A stretch of 64,000 nt of DNA from Limoniibacter endophyticus (GTDB taxonomy: Bacteria > Pseudomonadota > Alphaproteobacteria > Rhizobiales > Rhizobiaceae): contig NZ_BMZO01000010.1 in assembly GCF_014652835.1 (NCBI RefSeq), forward strand, positions 62,001 through 126,000, written 5' to 3'. The notes below the pieces were generated by a model. That model worked only from the letters and a program-made list of their open reading frames with translations. It made no database searches and was not told the origin of the DNA. Within the stretch, counting starts at the first letter, position 1; every line of letters begins with the position of its first letter. Positions 52,583 to 61,124 of this stretch are shown here, piece after piece. A program made the translations under genes and the position numbers.

Positions 52583-53590
52583 ATGCGCCTGACTATTTCC
52601 GACGCTACGTCCCTGGCACAAAATGTCATGGTTGCGTTGGGTTACACCCAAAGCCAAGCGAAAATCGCTACGGATCATCTGATCGACAGCGAACTACGAG
52701 GCCTCACCTATGCAGGCTTTTCACGTATCCTCAGCATTGCGGATCACCTTGCGCGCAAAGGTCTTTCAAATCGCGCGATTTCCATCATGCAGGAGACGCC
52801 GGTCTCGGCTCGTCTCGATGGAGCAGACAATCTGGGCTACCTTGTCGCGCAGCGGGCCACCGAGATTGCCATAGAAAAGGCCTCTGCTGGTGGCATTGCC
52901 ATCGTCGGTGCCAGCGATACCTGGTACACCGGAATGCTTTCTTATTATGCCGAACAGGTGGTGGCGCGCGATCTCGTCGTCATGATTGCCTCCAACGCTT
53001 CCCCCTGGGTCGCACCGCATGGAGGCACAGAAGGGCGCTTCGGCACCAATCCGATCTGCTTCGGTTTCCCAAGTGCCGATAAGCCGGTGATCTGGGACAT
53101 TGGCACCTCTTCTATCATCCATGCCCAGGCGGTACTCGCCAAGCGATTGGGCAGACCCTTGCCGGACGGCACTGCCTTTGGGCCGGATGGGCGGCCGACA
53201 ACCGACCCGGAAACAGCGCTTGCCGGAGCCTTTACCCCATGGGGTGGACATCGCGGCAGCGGCTTGGCGCTTGTCGTGCACCTACTCGGAATGCTGGCCG
53301 GCTCACCGATGATGCCTGGTGAACTGGAGGGCTTCGGTTATCTGGCGATCGCCGTCAAACCTGATCTTCTCACTCCGCTTGATGCATTCAAACGCGAGGT
53401 GGCAGCTTACTCGGAGCTGGTGCGTGAAACACGGCCTGCCGACCCGAACGATCCGGTGCGTATGCCTTTCGATCGTTCGCGTGCTGACCGAGATGCGCAA
53501 AAGAGCATGAATTTTATCGAGATACCTGACCCGATCCACGCCGCGGTTCTTCAGATTGCGGACGGCAAGGTTGGTGAACGCGATAAGTAG
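52583..53590 (+). CDS. Ldh-family (malate/L-lactate/sulfolactate) NAD(P)-dependent dehydrogenase
   Basis: A 335-residue member of the malate/L-lactate dehydrogenase family that is unrelated to classical Rossmann LDHs. Family landmarks: HLIDSELRGLTYAGFSR near residue 33 with the catalytic-region residues, VGASDTWYTGMLSYYAEQ near 112, TNPICFGFPS near 155, and the C-terminal AFTPWGGHRGSGLALVVHLLGMLAGS (described as residues 217-242). It oxidises a 2-hydroxy acid or reduces a 2-oxo acid, or another ketone or imine. The ATG at 52583 follows GGGAGG. It is the first gene of a plus-strand run into the LIV-type importer. Confidence 0.85.
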   Translation: MRLTISDATSLAQNVMVALGYTQSQAKIATDHLIDSELRGLTYAGFSRILSIADHLARKGLSNRAISIMQETPVSARLDGADNLGYLVAQRATEIAIEKASAGGIAIVGASDTWYTGMLSYYAEQVVARDLVVMIASNASPWVAPHGGTEGRFGTNPICFGFPSADKPVIWDIGTSSIIHAQAVLAKRLGRPLPDGTAFGPDGRPTTDPETALAGAFTPWGGHRGSGLALVVHLLGMLAGSPMMPGELEGFGYLAIAVKPDLLTPLDAFKREVAAYSELVRETRPADPNDPVRMPFDRSRADRDAQKSMNFIEIPDPIHAAVLQIADGKVGERDK

Positions 53591-53700
53591 GCGAAGACTA
53601 TAGCAGGTATGCGTCTGGAGGACGTTGTTTCCCGGCTCCGGACTTGAAACTCTGCACTCGGGAGAACTGACAAATAATTGTGCAGTGGGAGGAACATGCC

Positions 53701-53772
53701 ATGCCTATGTTTCCGCCTCGCCAGATCTTGGCGAACGTAACCGGCCCGTTTTCGTGGAGGGTTGTCCGATGA
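53701..53772 (+). CDS. Possible 23-residue leader peptide coupled to livH
   Basis: GGGAGG lies 8 bases before an ATG that opens a 23-codon ORF (MPMFPPRQILANVTGPFSWR and three more). Its TGA overlaps the ATGATG at the start of the LivH-like gene, the classic layout for translational coupling. It lies in the 178-base gap after the dehydrogenase gene. Whether the peptide itself matters or only its translation is unknown; a chance ORF cannot be excluded. Confidence 0.4.
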   Translation: MPMFPPRQILANVTGPFSWRVVR

Positions 53773-54734
53773 TGACACCCGGCATGATGATGGCGGAAAA
53801 TTTCCTGCAAGCACTTGCAGCAGGTCTGATGGTCGGTTGCCTCTATGGTCTCATGTGTACGGGGCTTGGCATGATCTTCGGGATCATGCGGGTAATCAAT
53901 TTCGCGCAGGGCGACCTGATGATGCTCGGCATGTATTCCGCGTGGTATCTGTTCGCCGGTTTCGGAGTTCTGGCTTTTCTCGGTCCCTATTTTGGGCCGG
54001 TGGTGGCAGCTGTCCTGACGGGCCCCATTCTCTTCGTGATTGGGTATTTTCTGCACCAGTTTCTGGTTTCGAGAGTAACCGGGGTGAAAGTCGCGGCGAC
54101 CGAGGGGGCGGGCCACTATGCGCAGCTTATTTTGACGCTCGGTATCGCCCTCATTCTCCAGAATGGCGGCCTGATCACGTTCGGTTCCGAACCTGTGTCG
54201 ATGCGCACACCCATGTCGTCCAGCGCGTGGGAGCTTGGACCGTTTTGGGGAGATTTCGTCTCCATCTTCGTCAACAAGGCACGTGCGGTCGGTGCAATCG
54301 TCTCGGTGGTGGTTGCCGTCGGTCTTTTCATGTTTGTGACGCGGTCCCGTCTCGGCAAAGCGTTACGTGCTTCCGCAGACAACCCGGAGGCAGCACTTTA
54401 CATGGGGGTAAATGTCGATAAGGCGCATCGCATCGCATTCGGTATAGGCACGGCTGTGACGGCCATAAGCGGCGGTCTCGTTGCGATGTATTATCCCTTT
54501 CAACCGTATGTCGGACTTGAATTCGTCATCGTTATGTATGCGGGAGTCGTGCTCGGGGGCCTTGGCTCGATTATAGGTGCCTTCTGGGGTGGCATGACCA
54601 TTGGCCTTGTACAACAGCTGTCGACGCTACTGCTGCCAATCCAACTGCAAAACACCGCGATCTTCGCCGTATTTCTTCTAGTCATCTTCTTCCGTCCGCA
54701 GGGCCTGTTCGGCACCAATGTGGAGCGAGTCTGA
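53769..54734 (+). CDS. LivH-type branched-chain amino acid ABC permease
   Basis: A 321-residue permease of the HAAT family with about eight membrane segments and the family signature CLYGLMCTGLGMIFGIMRVINFAQGDLMMLG (described as residues 18-48), then RRSRLGKALRAxADN-like cytoplasmic loop (SRLGKALRASADNPEAALYMGVN near 196). The ATG at 53769 has GGAGGG upstream and overlaps the stop of a short leader ORF. The stop shares one base with the start of the fused LivM-LivG gene. LIV-type systems take up amino acids but also aromatic and dicarboxylic acids. Confidence 0.9.
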   Translation: MMTPGMMMAENFLQALAAGLMVGCLYGLMCTGLGMIFGIMRVINFAQGDLMMLGMYSAWYLFAGFGVLAFLGPYFGPVVAAVLTGPILFVIGYFLHQFLVSRVTGVKVAATEGAGHYAQLILTLGIALILQNGGLITFGSEPVSMRTPMSSSAWELGPFWGDFVSIFVNKARAVGAIVSVVVAVGLFMFVTRSRLGKALRASADNPEAALYMGVNVDKAHRIAFGIGTAVTAISGGLVAMYYPFQPYVGLEFVIVMYAGVVLGGLGSIIGAFWGGMTIGLVQQLSTLLLPIQLQNTAIFAVFLLVIFFRPQGLFGTNVERV

Positions 54735-56530
54735 TGAATGATCAAAAATCGACACGCAATACAATGGTAACGATCGGGCTACTCAGCCTGGTCTATCTGG
54801 CGCTGGTTTTCATGGCACCGGATCGTTATTACCAACTCATGCTGGCCTTGGTCGGCGTCTGGGCAATCATGGGAATTTCCTGGAATATTCTTTCAGGCTA
54901 TTCAGGCCTCGTCTCCTTCGGGCACGCTGCTTTCTTTGGACTTGGTGCCTATACCGTCATTCTGTCGCTGGTGCATTTCGACCTGACGCCCTGGATCGGC
55001 CTGCCTCTGGCAGCAGTGGTTGGGGCTGTCGCCGGCATCATCGTGGGTTTACCCACTTTTCGGCTGCGCGGGCACTACTTTGCTCTTGCCATGCTCGCCT
55101 ATCCGCTCGCGCTGCTATATGTCTTCGAGTGGATGGGGTATCAGGAAGTAGCGCTGCCGATGAAGCGCGAAAATCCAATCCTCTACATGCAATTCAGCGA
55201 CACGCGCATCTATTGCTTGATCGTACTGGCTATGTTGGTCGCTGCGATCTACATCTCACGCAAAATCGAAACCTCCCGCTTCGGCATGTCGCTTCTGGCG
55301 ATCAAGCAAAACGAGTTAGCGGCTGAAGCAGCCGGTATCGAAACACGAAAGTGGAAGCTGCGGGCAATTGCAGTTTCTGGTGCCATCGCCGGCATGATAG
55401 GTGGTTTTTATGCCATCCTGCTCATCGTCGTGACACCCCCTAGCGTGTTCTCCATGCTTACCTCGGCACAGGCGCTCATCGTTGCTTTGTTCGGCGGCAT
55501 TGGCACGGTCTGGGGCCCGGTCATTGGCGCTTCAATTCTCATCCCGTTGTCGGAAACCCTGCATGCGGAGCTCGGAAATGTTCTTCCGGGCATTCAGGGC
55601 GTGGTGTTCGGTGTTGCCATCGTGCTCGTTATTCTTCTGGCACCTGAGGGTATTTACTGGAAGGTGCGGGATTTGCTGCGCAAACGGACGAACCGTGACA
55701 CACCGGCAAATGGCCCTGCTTTGCCTAATGTCGAACCTCTTGCCAACAATCTGGTATCCGATGTCTTCAAGGTCGAGGATATGGAAGAAGCTGCGGCAGG
55801 TAAGATCATTCTTGAAGTCCGCAATTTGTCAAAGTCCTTTGGCGGGCTGAAGGCGGTGCAGGACGTCTCCTTCACAGTTACGGAGGGGCGCATCGTCGGC
55901 ATTATAGGCCCAAATGGTGCCGGCAAGACGACCTTGTTCAACGTTCTTAACGGCTTTTATGCGCCCAGTTCCGGCGAAGTCATCTACGAAGGCGAGAACA
56001 TTGCGGGACTCCAGCCGAGCGCGATCTGCAAGCGTGGCATCGGTCGAACTTTTCAGGTCGCACGTCCGTTCACGCGGCTTTCGATCCTGGACAATGTGCT
56101 TGTCGGCGCATTCGTTGGGGCCGATACTGACGCTGAGGCGCTCACAAACGCACGCCAGGCGCTCGATCTTGTTGGCTTGGAAAACAATCACGACCGCATA
56201 GCCGACGGCCTGACGGGCATGGAGCAGCGCCTGATGGAGCTGGCACGCGCGCTGGCAGGGCGCCCACGCATTCTTTTTCTCGATGAAATTCTGGCAGGCC
56301 TTGGCTCTACCGAAGTGGCCGAGATGATCGGTGTTCTCAAGCGCCTGACCAAGTCAGGCATCACCATCATCATCATCGAGCACACCATGCAGGCAATGCT
56401 GCAACTGGCCGATCATTTCGTCGTGCTCGATCATGGTGCGTTGCTCGTTGAGGGCAGGCCGCAAGACGTGATCCGTGAGCCGGCCGTTATTGAGGCGTAT
56501 CTGGGAAAAAGGTGGCGGGAACGTGCTTGA
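54734..56530 (+). CDS. Fused LivM permease-LivG ATPase
   Basis: A 598-residue fusion. Residues 1-315 are a LivM permease (ISWNILSGYSGLVSFGHAAFFGLGAY, described as residues 48-73; SRFGMSLLAIKQNELAAEAAGI near 180), followed by a cytoplasmic linker of about 40 residues and a LivG ATPase from about 357. Walker A GPNGAGKTT is near 389 and Walker B RILFLDEILAGLG near 515. The signature, usually LSYGQ or LSGGQ, reads LTGMEQ, and the D-loop-proximal DEP is DEI. The fused order fixes permease to ATPase stoichiometry. The altered signature suggests one degenerate ATP site. Confidence 0.9.
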   Translation: MNDQKSTRNTMVTIGLLSLVYLALVFMAPDRYYQLMLALVGVWAIMGISWNILSGYSGLVSFGHAAFFGLGAYTVILSLVHFDLTPWIGLPLAAVVGAVAGIIVGLPTFRLRGHYFALAMLAYPLALLYVFEWMGYQEVALPMKRENPILYMQFSDTRIYCLIVLAMLVAAIYISRKIETSRFGMSLLAIKQNELAAEAAGIETRKWKLRAIAVSGAIAGMIGGFYAILLIVVTPPSVFSMLTSAQALIVALFGGIGTVWGPVIGASILIPLSETLHAELGNVLPGIQGVVFGVAIVLVILLAPEGIYWKVRDLLRKRTNRDTPANGPALPNVEPLANNLVSDVFKVEDMEEAAAGKIILEVRNLSKSFGGLKAVQDVSFTVTEGRIVGIIGPNGAGKTTLFNVLNGFYAPSSGEVIYEGENIAGLQPSAICKRGIGRTFQVARPFTRLSILDNVLVGAFVGADTDAEALTNARQALDLVGLENNHDRIADGLTGMEQRLMELARALAGRPRILFLDEILAGLGSTEVAEMIGVLKRLTKSGITIIIIEHTMQAMLQLADHFVVLDHGALLVEGRPQDVIREPAVIEAYLGKRWRERA

Positions 56531-57230
56531 AATCAGCAATATCGAAGCCGCCTATGGCGGCGTGAAAGCGTTGTCAGGCGTCTCGCTTTTGGTCAAACCG
56601 GGCGAGTTCGTGTCGGTAGTCGGTCCCAATGGAGCCGGCAAAACCACGCTCTTCAAGGTAATTGCCGGAACGGTCCCGAACAAGGCCGGGCAAATCCGGT
56701 TTGGCGGTCGAGACCTGGGAAGGGTGCCGCCACATGAGCGACCGCATCTGGGAATTGCTCATGTTCCAGAGGGGCGGCAAGTTTTTCCTAATCTGACAGT
56801 CGAAGAAAATCTCCAAATGGGGGCCTACACAAAAGCGGGCCGCCGGGACTGGAAGGAGAATTTCGATTACATCGTCAACCTTTTCCCGATCCTCAAGGAA
56901 CGCCGTAAGCAACAGGCGGGTACTCTGTCCGGAGGCCAGCAGCAGATGCTGGCCATCGGACGGGGATTAGCTTCCTCACCAAAGCTCCTGATGCTTGATG
57001 AGCCATCCATGGGGCTTGCGCCCACCGTAGCGGATTCGATCTTCGAAGCGGTGGTTGACATCCGAGCGGCTAAGAACGTCTCAGTGCTTCTGGTTGAGCA
57101 GCGGGCCGTGGAAGCCCTGGAGTCCTGTGATCGGGGTTATGTAATCGAGACGGGACGCGTCGTTCTGGAGGGAAAACAATCAGAACTCTTGTCGGACGAT
57201 CGTGTCCGTCAGGCCTATCTCGGCATGTGA
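56523..57230 (+). CDS. LivF-type ABC transporter ATPase
   Basis: A 235-residue LivF ATPase: Walker A GPNGAGKTT near residue 34, Q loop-type VPEGRQVFPNLTVEENL near 83, signature LSGGQQQMLAIGRGL near 137, Walker B LLMLDEPSMGLAP near 157 and H-loop region VLLVEQ near 190. All are canonical, in contrast to the LivG half encoded upstream. A GTG at 56523 is chosen; it overlaps the previous stop by 8 bases and matches family N-termini (LEISNIEAAYGG). Confidence 0.9.
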   Translation: MLEISNIEAAYGGVKALSGVSLLVKPGEFVSVVGPNGAGKTTLFKVIAGTVPNKAGQIRFGGRDLGRVPPHERPHLGIAHVPEGRQVFPNLTVEENLQMGAYTKAGRRDWKENFDYIVNLFPILKERRKQQAGTLSGGQQQMLAIGRGLASSPKLLMLDEPSMGLAPTVADSIFEAVVDIRAAKNVSVLLVEQRAVEALESCDRGYVIETGRVVLEGKQSELLSDDRVRQAYLGM

Positions 57231-57275
57231 GGATATGCCGTGACATGAATGCTGAATTGTAACTGGGAGGAAACC

Positions 57276-58529
57276 ATGTTCACACGCAGACGCATGCTTA
57301 CGACAGCGCTAGCAGCCACGGTGGCCCTCGGCGCTCTCGGCACATCTCCGGCAATACTAATGGCGCAGGACGCGGAGAAGACCGTCAAGGTAGGGCTAAT
57401 AGCCCCTATGTCGGGTCCCTGGGCGCGACAGGGCGATCTGATGCTCAAAGGTGCACGGCTGGCCATTAAGGATGTTAACGACGCCGGGGGCATCAAAAGC
57501 CTTGGGGGAGCCAAGCTCGAACTTGTCGAGGTGGACACGGGCGATACCGCCGAAAAGGCCAAGAATGCGGCCCAGCGGATGGTGTCGCAATATCCTGACC
57601 TGGTTGCCGTGACCGGTGCTTGGCTCTCATCGTTTACACTTTCGGTATCGGAAGTGACTGAACGTGCAGAACTGCCGATGTTGACACTGTCCTATTCGGA
57701 TCAGATCACCTCTCGTGGGTTCAAATACATCTTCCAGCTGCCACCCACAGGTGTGATCCAGGCACAGACCGCCATGCCGGCCTTGATGAAGGTGGCTGAG
57801 ACGGCCGGCGCCAAGCCAATGACGACGGGCATCATTTCCGACAACACGGCCTCCTCAACCAGTTTCGCCAAACCCATCCGCGAGGGTGCTTTGAAGGAAC
57901 TGGGTATAGAATTGAAATTTGACCAGACCTTCACGCCACCTCTGGCGGATGCAACGGCACTGGTTCAGCAGGCACGCTCGCACCGTCCCAACTTTCTGAT
58001 CATGCTGGGAACTGCCGTTCCCGACGATAAGTTGCTCCTTGAGAAGGTCAACGAGTTCAATCTCGGCGGCGGGCGCATGCCGATCATCTCTTCTGGCGCG
58101 CATATGGGTGCACCGGAACTCCTGAAGAATGTGGGAGCGGAATTGCTTGAAGGCGTGATGACGGTCGTCGGCAATTGGGGTGCCAAAGGGCAGGAAGAGA
58201 TTATTCAGCGTTTCAAGGAAGAAACCGGTGAGCCGTGGATGACGCAGGACTCGATTTCAGCCTATGGCGATATCCAGCTGATGGCCTATGCGCTGGAACA
58301 GGCGAAGGAGGCGGACAAGAGGAAAGTTGCCGAAGCGTTGCGCTCGGTCGATTTGGAAGGGTCCGATGGTCCGGCGGCCTTCTATCCGGGGTCTGGCATC
58401 AAGTTCGACGAGGCGGGCCACAATACTCGCGCCAACCTGATTATTGTGCAGTGGCAGGCGGGGGAACCGGTTCCGATCTATCCACCGGAGTCGGCGCTTG
58501 CTGAACCGATCTGGCCGAGCGGCGGCTAG
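57276..58529 (+). CDS. LivK-type periplasmic binding protein
   Basis: A 417-residue binding protein (Peripla_BP_6). The N-terminus TRRRMLTTALAAT has a twin-arginine-like motif followed by a hydrophobic stretch and cleavage around LMAQ, so Tat export is possible. The mature protein starts KTVKVGLIAPMSGPWARQG, typical of LivJ/LivK-like proteins. It is last of the transporter genes, an order (H, M-G, F, K) seen in many proteobacterial hydrophobic acid importers. Ligand unknown; the downstream thiolase-fold enzymes suggest a carboxylic acid rather than an amino acid. Confidence 0.9.
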   Translation: MFTRRRMLTTALAATVALGALGTSPAILMAQDAEKTVKVGLIAPMSGPWARQGDLMLKGARLAIKDVNDAGGIKSLGGAKLELVEVDTGDTAEKAKNAAQRMVSQYPDLVAVTGAWLSSFTLSVSEVTERAELPMLTLSYSDQITSRGFKYIFQLPPTGVIQAQTAMPALMKVAETAGAKPMTTGIISDNTASSTSFAKPIREGALKELGIELKFDQTFTPPLADATALVQQARSHRPNFLIMLGTAVPDDKLLLEKVNEFNLGGGRMPIISSGAHMGAPELLKNVGAELLEGVMTVVGNWGAKGQEEIIQRFKEETGEPWMTQDSISAYGDIQLMAYALEQAKEADKRKVAEALRSVDLEGSDGPAAFYPGSGIKFDEAGHNTRANLIIVQWQAGEPVPIYPPESALAEPIWPSGG

Positions 58530-58598
58530 ACCGTAAATGTTCAGGATCGACGCTTGCAAACAACAGGCGTCGGTCTGGATTTCTCAACGGAGAAAGCG

Positions 58599-59483
58599 AT
58601 GCCTGTCAAAATTGGGGATTTCGAAATAGCGGCACAAACGCTGGATATTATCGGCGAGGTGCCGCTATGGGACCATCGCATCCAGCGACTAAGCTGGATA
58701 GATATCTTCAAGCCGGCGCTGCATCGTCTTGATCCGGTAAGCGGCGAGGTGGAGAGCTTCACCCCTCCCGAAAAGCTTGGAGCCTACGCGTTAACCAAAG
58801 GGGATGACGTTCTAACCGGCGGACGAGGCGGCATCGGCAGGTGGATCCCGCGAACGGGCGAATTTCTCCGTCTTGCCGAGCCGGAAACCGACATGCCCGA
58901 TAACATTCTCAATGATGGGCGTACCGATCCGCGTGGCCGGTTTCTGATAGGCAGCATGAACAAACGGCTCTCAGGCGCAACTGGTAAGCTATGGCGTATC
59001 GATCCGGACGAGCGTGTCGTCTTGCTGCAAGACGAGGACATATGGTTGCCGAACTCGATCTGCTGGAGTCCTGATGGCAGCACGTTTTATATGGGAGATA
59101 GTCATTCCAATACTATATTCGCGTATGATTATGATCTGACCGAAGGAGCGATTTCCAACAGGCGGGTCTTTGCGGAGACCGCGGATCTTCCGGGCGATGT
59201 CGATGGCTCCAGCGTTGATGCCGAAGGTTATGTCTGGAATGCCCGCTTCGGCGGTGGTTGCATCGTGCGTTTCGCACCTGACGGAAGTGTCGATCAGATT
59301 ATCGAGACGCCCGTCTCGCGTCCTGCACATTTGGCTTTTGGTGGTCCGGATCTGAAAACCATCTATTTGACGACAGCAACTTTCCGTCTTTCGCCCGAAG
59401 AATTGGCAAAAGAACCCTGGGCGGGCGCTGTTCTGCGCTGCGAATGCGGGGTGAGCGGGCTGAAGGAAACGATCTGGGGCTAA
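58599..59483 (+). CDS. SMP-30/gluconolactonase-family lactonase
   Basis: A 294-residue six-bladed beta-propeller. Metal-site residues of the SMP-30 family are visible: EVPLWDHRIQRLSWIDI near residue 18-34 (Glu), NDGRTDPRGRFLIGSM near 105 (Asn), LPNSICWSPDGSTFYMGDS near 152 (Asn) and GDVDGSSVDAEGYVWNA near 202 (Asp). Such enzymes hydrolyse sugar-acid or other lactones with a divalent metal. The ATG at 58599 follows GGAG. It ends base-to-base with the convergent DUF35 gene. It may open a lactone intermediate in the same pathway as the importer. Confidence 0.87.
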   Translation: MPVKIGDFEIAAQTLDIIGEVPLWDHRIQRLSWIDIFKPALHRLDPVSGEVESFTPPEKLGAYALTKGDDVLTGGRGGIGRWIPRTGEFLRLAEPETDMPDNILNDGRTDPRGRFLIGSMNKRLSGATGKLWRIDPDERVVLLQDEDIWLPNSICWSPDGSTFYMGDSHSNTIFAYDYDLTEGAISNRRVFAETADLPGDVDGSSVDAEGYVWNARFGGGCIVRFAPDGSVDQIIETPVSRPAHLAFGGPDLKTIYLTTATFRLSPEELAKEPWAGAVLRCECGVSGLKETIWG

Positions 59484-59903
59484 TTATATCTTCCTGAAGC
59501 AAGGAAGGGTTAGGTCGTCATCGATCTTCTGGAACGCGACCTGAACCTTATCTCCCACGGCAGGAGACTGGCTGCCTTCTCCAACCAGCTTCGCGGTGAG
59601 ACGCGGGCCTTCCTCCAGCTCCACCTGCACGACATTGTATGGCACATCAGCGGCAAAAGCCGGAAACCAGACCTTGTGCACAATGACGAATGTCGAAATC
59701 GTGCCGCGTCCGGTAGCTTCTCGCCATTGCAGCCGATCACTGAAGCAGAACGGGCAGACAGGCCCCGGGACAAGATGGGGCTTGCCGCAATCTTCGCAGA
59801 AGGGCAGGACCAGTTTTTCTTCCTGACAGGCATCCCAGAATGGCTTGTTGTCCGGGCTGATGCGGGGGCGAGGTTTCTCGGTTACGCCTTGATGCAAGCT
59901 CAT
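59484..59903 (-). CDS. DUF35 zinc-ribbon/OB-fold protein, partner of thiolase-fold enzyme 1
   Basis: A 139-residue DUF35 protein: N-terminal amphipathic helix with FWDACQEEKLVLPFCEDCG, a four-cysteine rubredoxin-like zinc ribbon (CEDCG and CPFCF, residues about 36-58), and an OB-fold with the typical YNVVQVELEEGPRLTAKLVG block. DUF35 proteins act with thiolase-fold partners, as in the Ltp2/ChsH2 retro-aldolase and archaeal HMG-CoA synthase complexes. It is encoded 45 bases after the thiolase-fold gene in the same direction. Confidence 0.87.
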   Translation of the reverse strand: MSLHQGVTEKPRPRISPDNKPFWDACQEEKLVLPFCEDCGKPHLVPGPVCPFCFSDRLQWREATGRGTISTFVIVHKVWFPAFAADVPYNVVQVELEEGPRLTAKLVGEGSQSPAVGDKVQVAFQKIDDDLTLPCFRKI

Positions 59904-59948
59904 CTTAGTCTCCTGGTCATTGTTGCTGCAATTGAGGATGGGGGTGCC

Positions 59949-61112
59949 TCAAGCGGTCATGATGACGGAGTCGCCCCAGACGGTGCCCCATTGCAGGACC
60001 TCCGCTTTTGGCAATTGCCGCGAACCTGCCGTACCCCGTATCTGCCGCACCATTTCGCGGATATGATTCCAGCCGGCAACATGAGCCTCCGATAATAGTC
60101 CTCCGCTTGTGTTTACCGGAAGCTCACCATCGGGACCGATCGTGCCATTCTGCACAAAATCGGCTGCTTCACCCGCACCGCAGAAGCCGTAACGCTCCAA
60201 CACGAACAGGACGAGAGGCGAAAAGGCGTCGTAGGTATAAAGGGCATTGACGTCGCCGCGTTCGATGCCAGCCTGTCCATACACCGCGCGATCAATGGGG
60301 CGAGAATGTACGTCACTGGTCGGTTGTTGGCCGATCCCCAACCCGGGCGGGGCAAAGATGAATTCGTCGCGACCGCTGCGGATGCCCTGCATGCCAGCAA
60401 TCTTGACCGGTTTTTGCCTCATGTCACGCGCGCGTTCCGCCGTAGTGACAAGTGTCACGACGGCACCGTCGGTGATCAGGCAACAATCGAACAGGTGCAG
60501 CGGATCGACCACCATACGGGACGTCTGATGCGCATCGAGCGTCAGTTCCTGTTTCATTATCGCATCCGGGTTACGCAATGCGTGTTTCCGGATTGACATT
60601 GGTACGGCAGCAAGTTTTTCGCTCGTTGCGCCATAACGGGCCATGTAGCGCTGCATGCTGAGCGCTGCACCACCTGCCGGTGCGGTCAGGCCGTAGACCG
60701 GGCTTTCTCCATGCGTCCCACCCTCCTCGCGGTGACCCTCGATATCGCCCGGACCGCCTAGAATGTCGCGCTCGCGTGTGAAACTGATGGCGGTCACGCA
60801 CGCGACCACATCGGCTAGACCAGCCGAGACGGCGAGGGCAGCGTGCTGCAAGGCGTTGGTCACGAAGCGACCGTGCAGCCACGACTGGTTGACATAACGC
60901 ACATTGAGGCCGAGCCCTTCGGCAACCCGGTCATAGTCGAGTCCGACGGGCCAGCCCATATGGATCGACAATCCGTCAACATCTTCTCGCTTCAACCCCG
61001 CATCCTCGAGCGCGGCTCGCAATGCTTTCGAGGCAAGTTTGAGCTGACTATCAGGAAGAAAGCGTCCGAACTCCGAGGAGCCTATGCCTGCGATAGCGGC
61101 GTTGATCTTCAT
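59949..61112 (-). CDS. Thiolase-fold (Ltp2/SCP2-like) protein 1 lacking the nucleophilic Cys
   Basis: A 387-residue thiolase-superfamily protein: IAGIGSSEFG at the N-terminus, DVDGLSIHMG near residue 45, and C-terminal LYTYDAFSPLVL near 295 and PVNTSGGLLSEAHVAGWNH near 340. Where true thiolases carry the acyl-accepting Cys (near residue 80-90) this reads NQSWLHGRFV, without Cys. The NTSGG.LSE block and the DUF35 neighbour match the steroid side-chain retro-aldolase Ltp2, so C-C cleavage of a beta-hydroxyacyl-CoA is the favoured guess. It follows the alcohol dehydrogenase gene by 12 bases. Confidence 0.85.
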   Translation of the reverse strand: MKINAAIAGIGSSEFGRFLPDSQLKLASKALRAALEDAGLKREDVDGLSIHMGWPVGLDYDRVAEGLGLNVRYVNQSWLHGRFVTNALQHAALAVSAGLADVVACVTAISFTRERDILGGPGDIEGHREEGGTHGESPVYGLTAPAGGAALSMQRYMARYGATSEKLAAVPMSIRKHALRNPDAIMKQELTLDAHQTSRMVVDPLHLFDCCLITDGAVVTLVTTAERARDMRQKPVKIAGMQGIRSGRDEFIFAPPGLGIGQQPTSDVHSRPIDRAVYGQAGIERGDVNALYTYDAFSPLVLFVLERYGFCGAGEAADFVQNGTIGPDGELPVNTSGGLLSEAHVAGWNHIREMVRQIRGTAGSRQLPKAEVLQWGTVWGDSVIMTA

Positions 61113-61124
61113 AGGAATATCCTT

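Noticed and set aside
53696-53740. 14-codon ORF starting 5 bases before the proposed livH leader ORF.
   Set aside because: Its ATG is only 3 bases from GGGAGG, too close for good initiation, and it is out of frame with the livH-coupled ORF.
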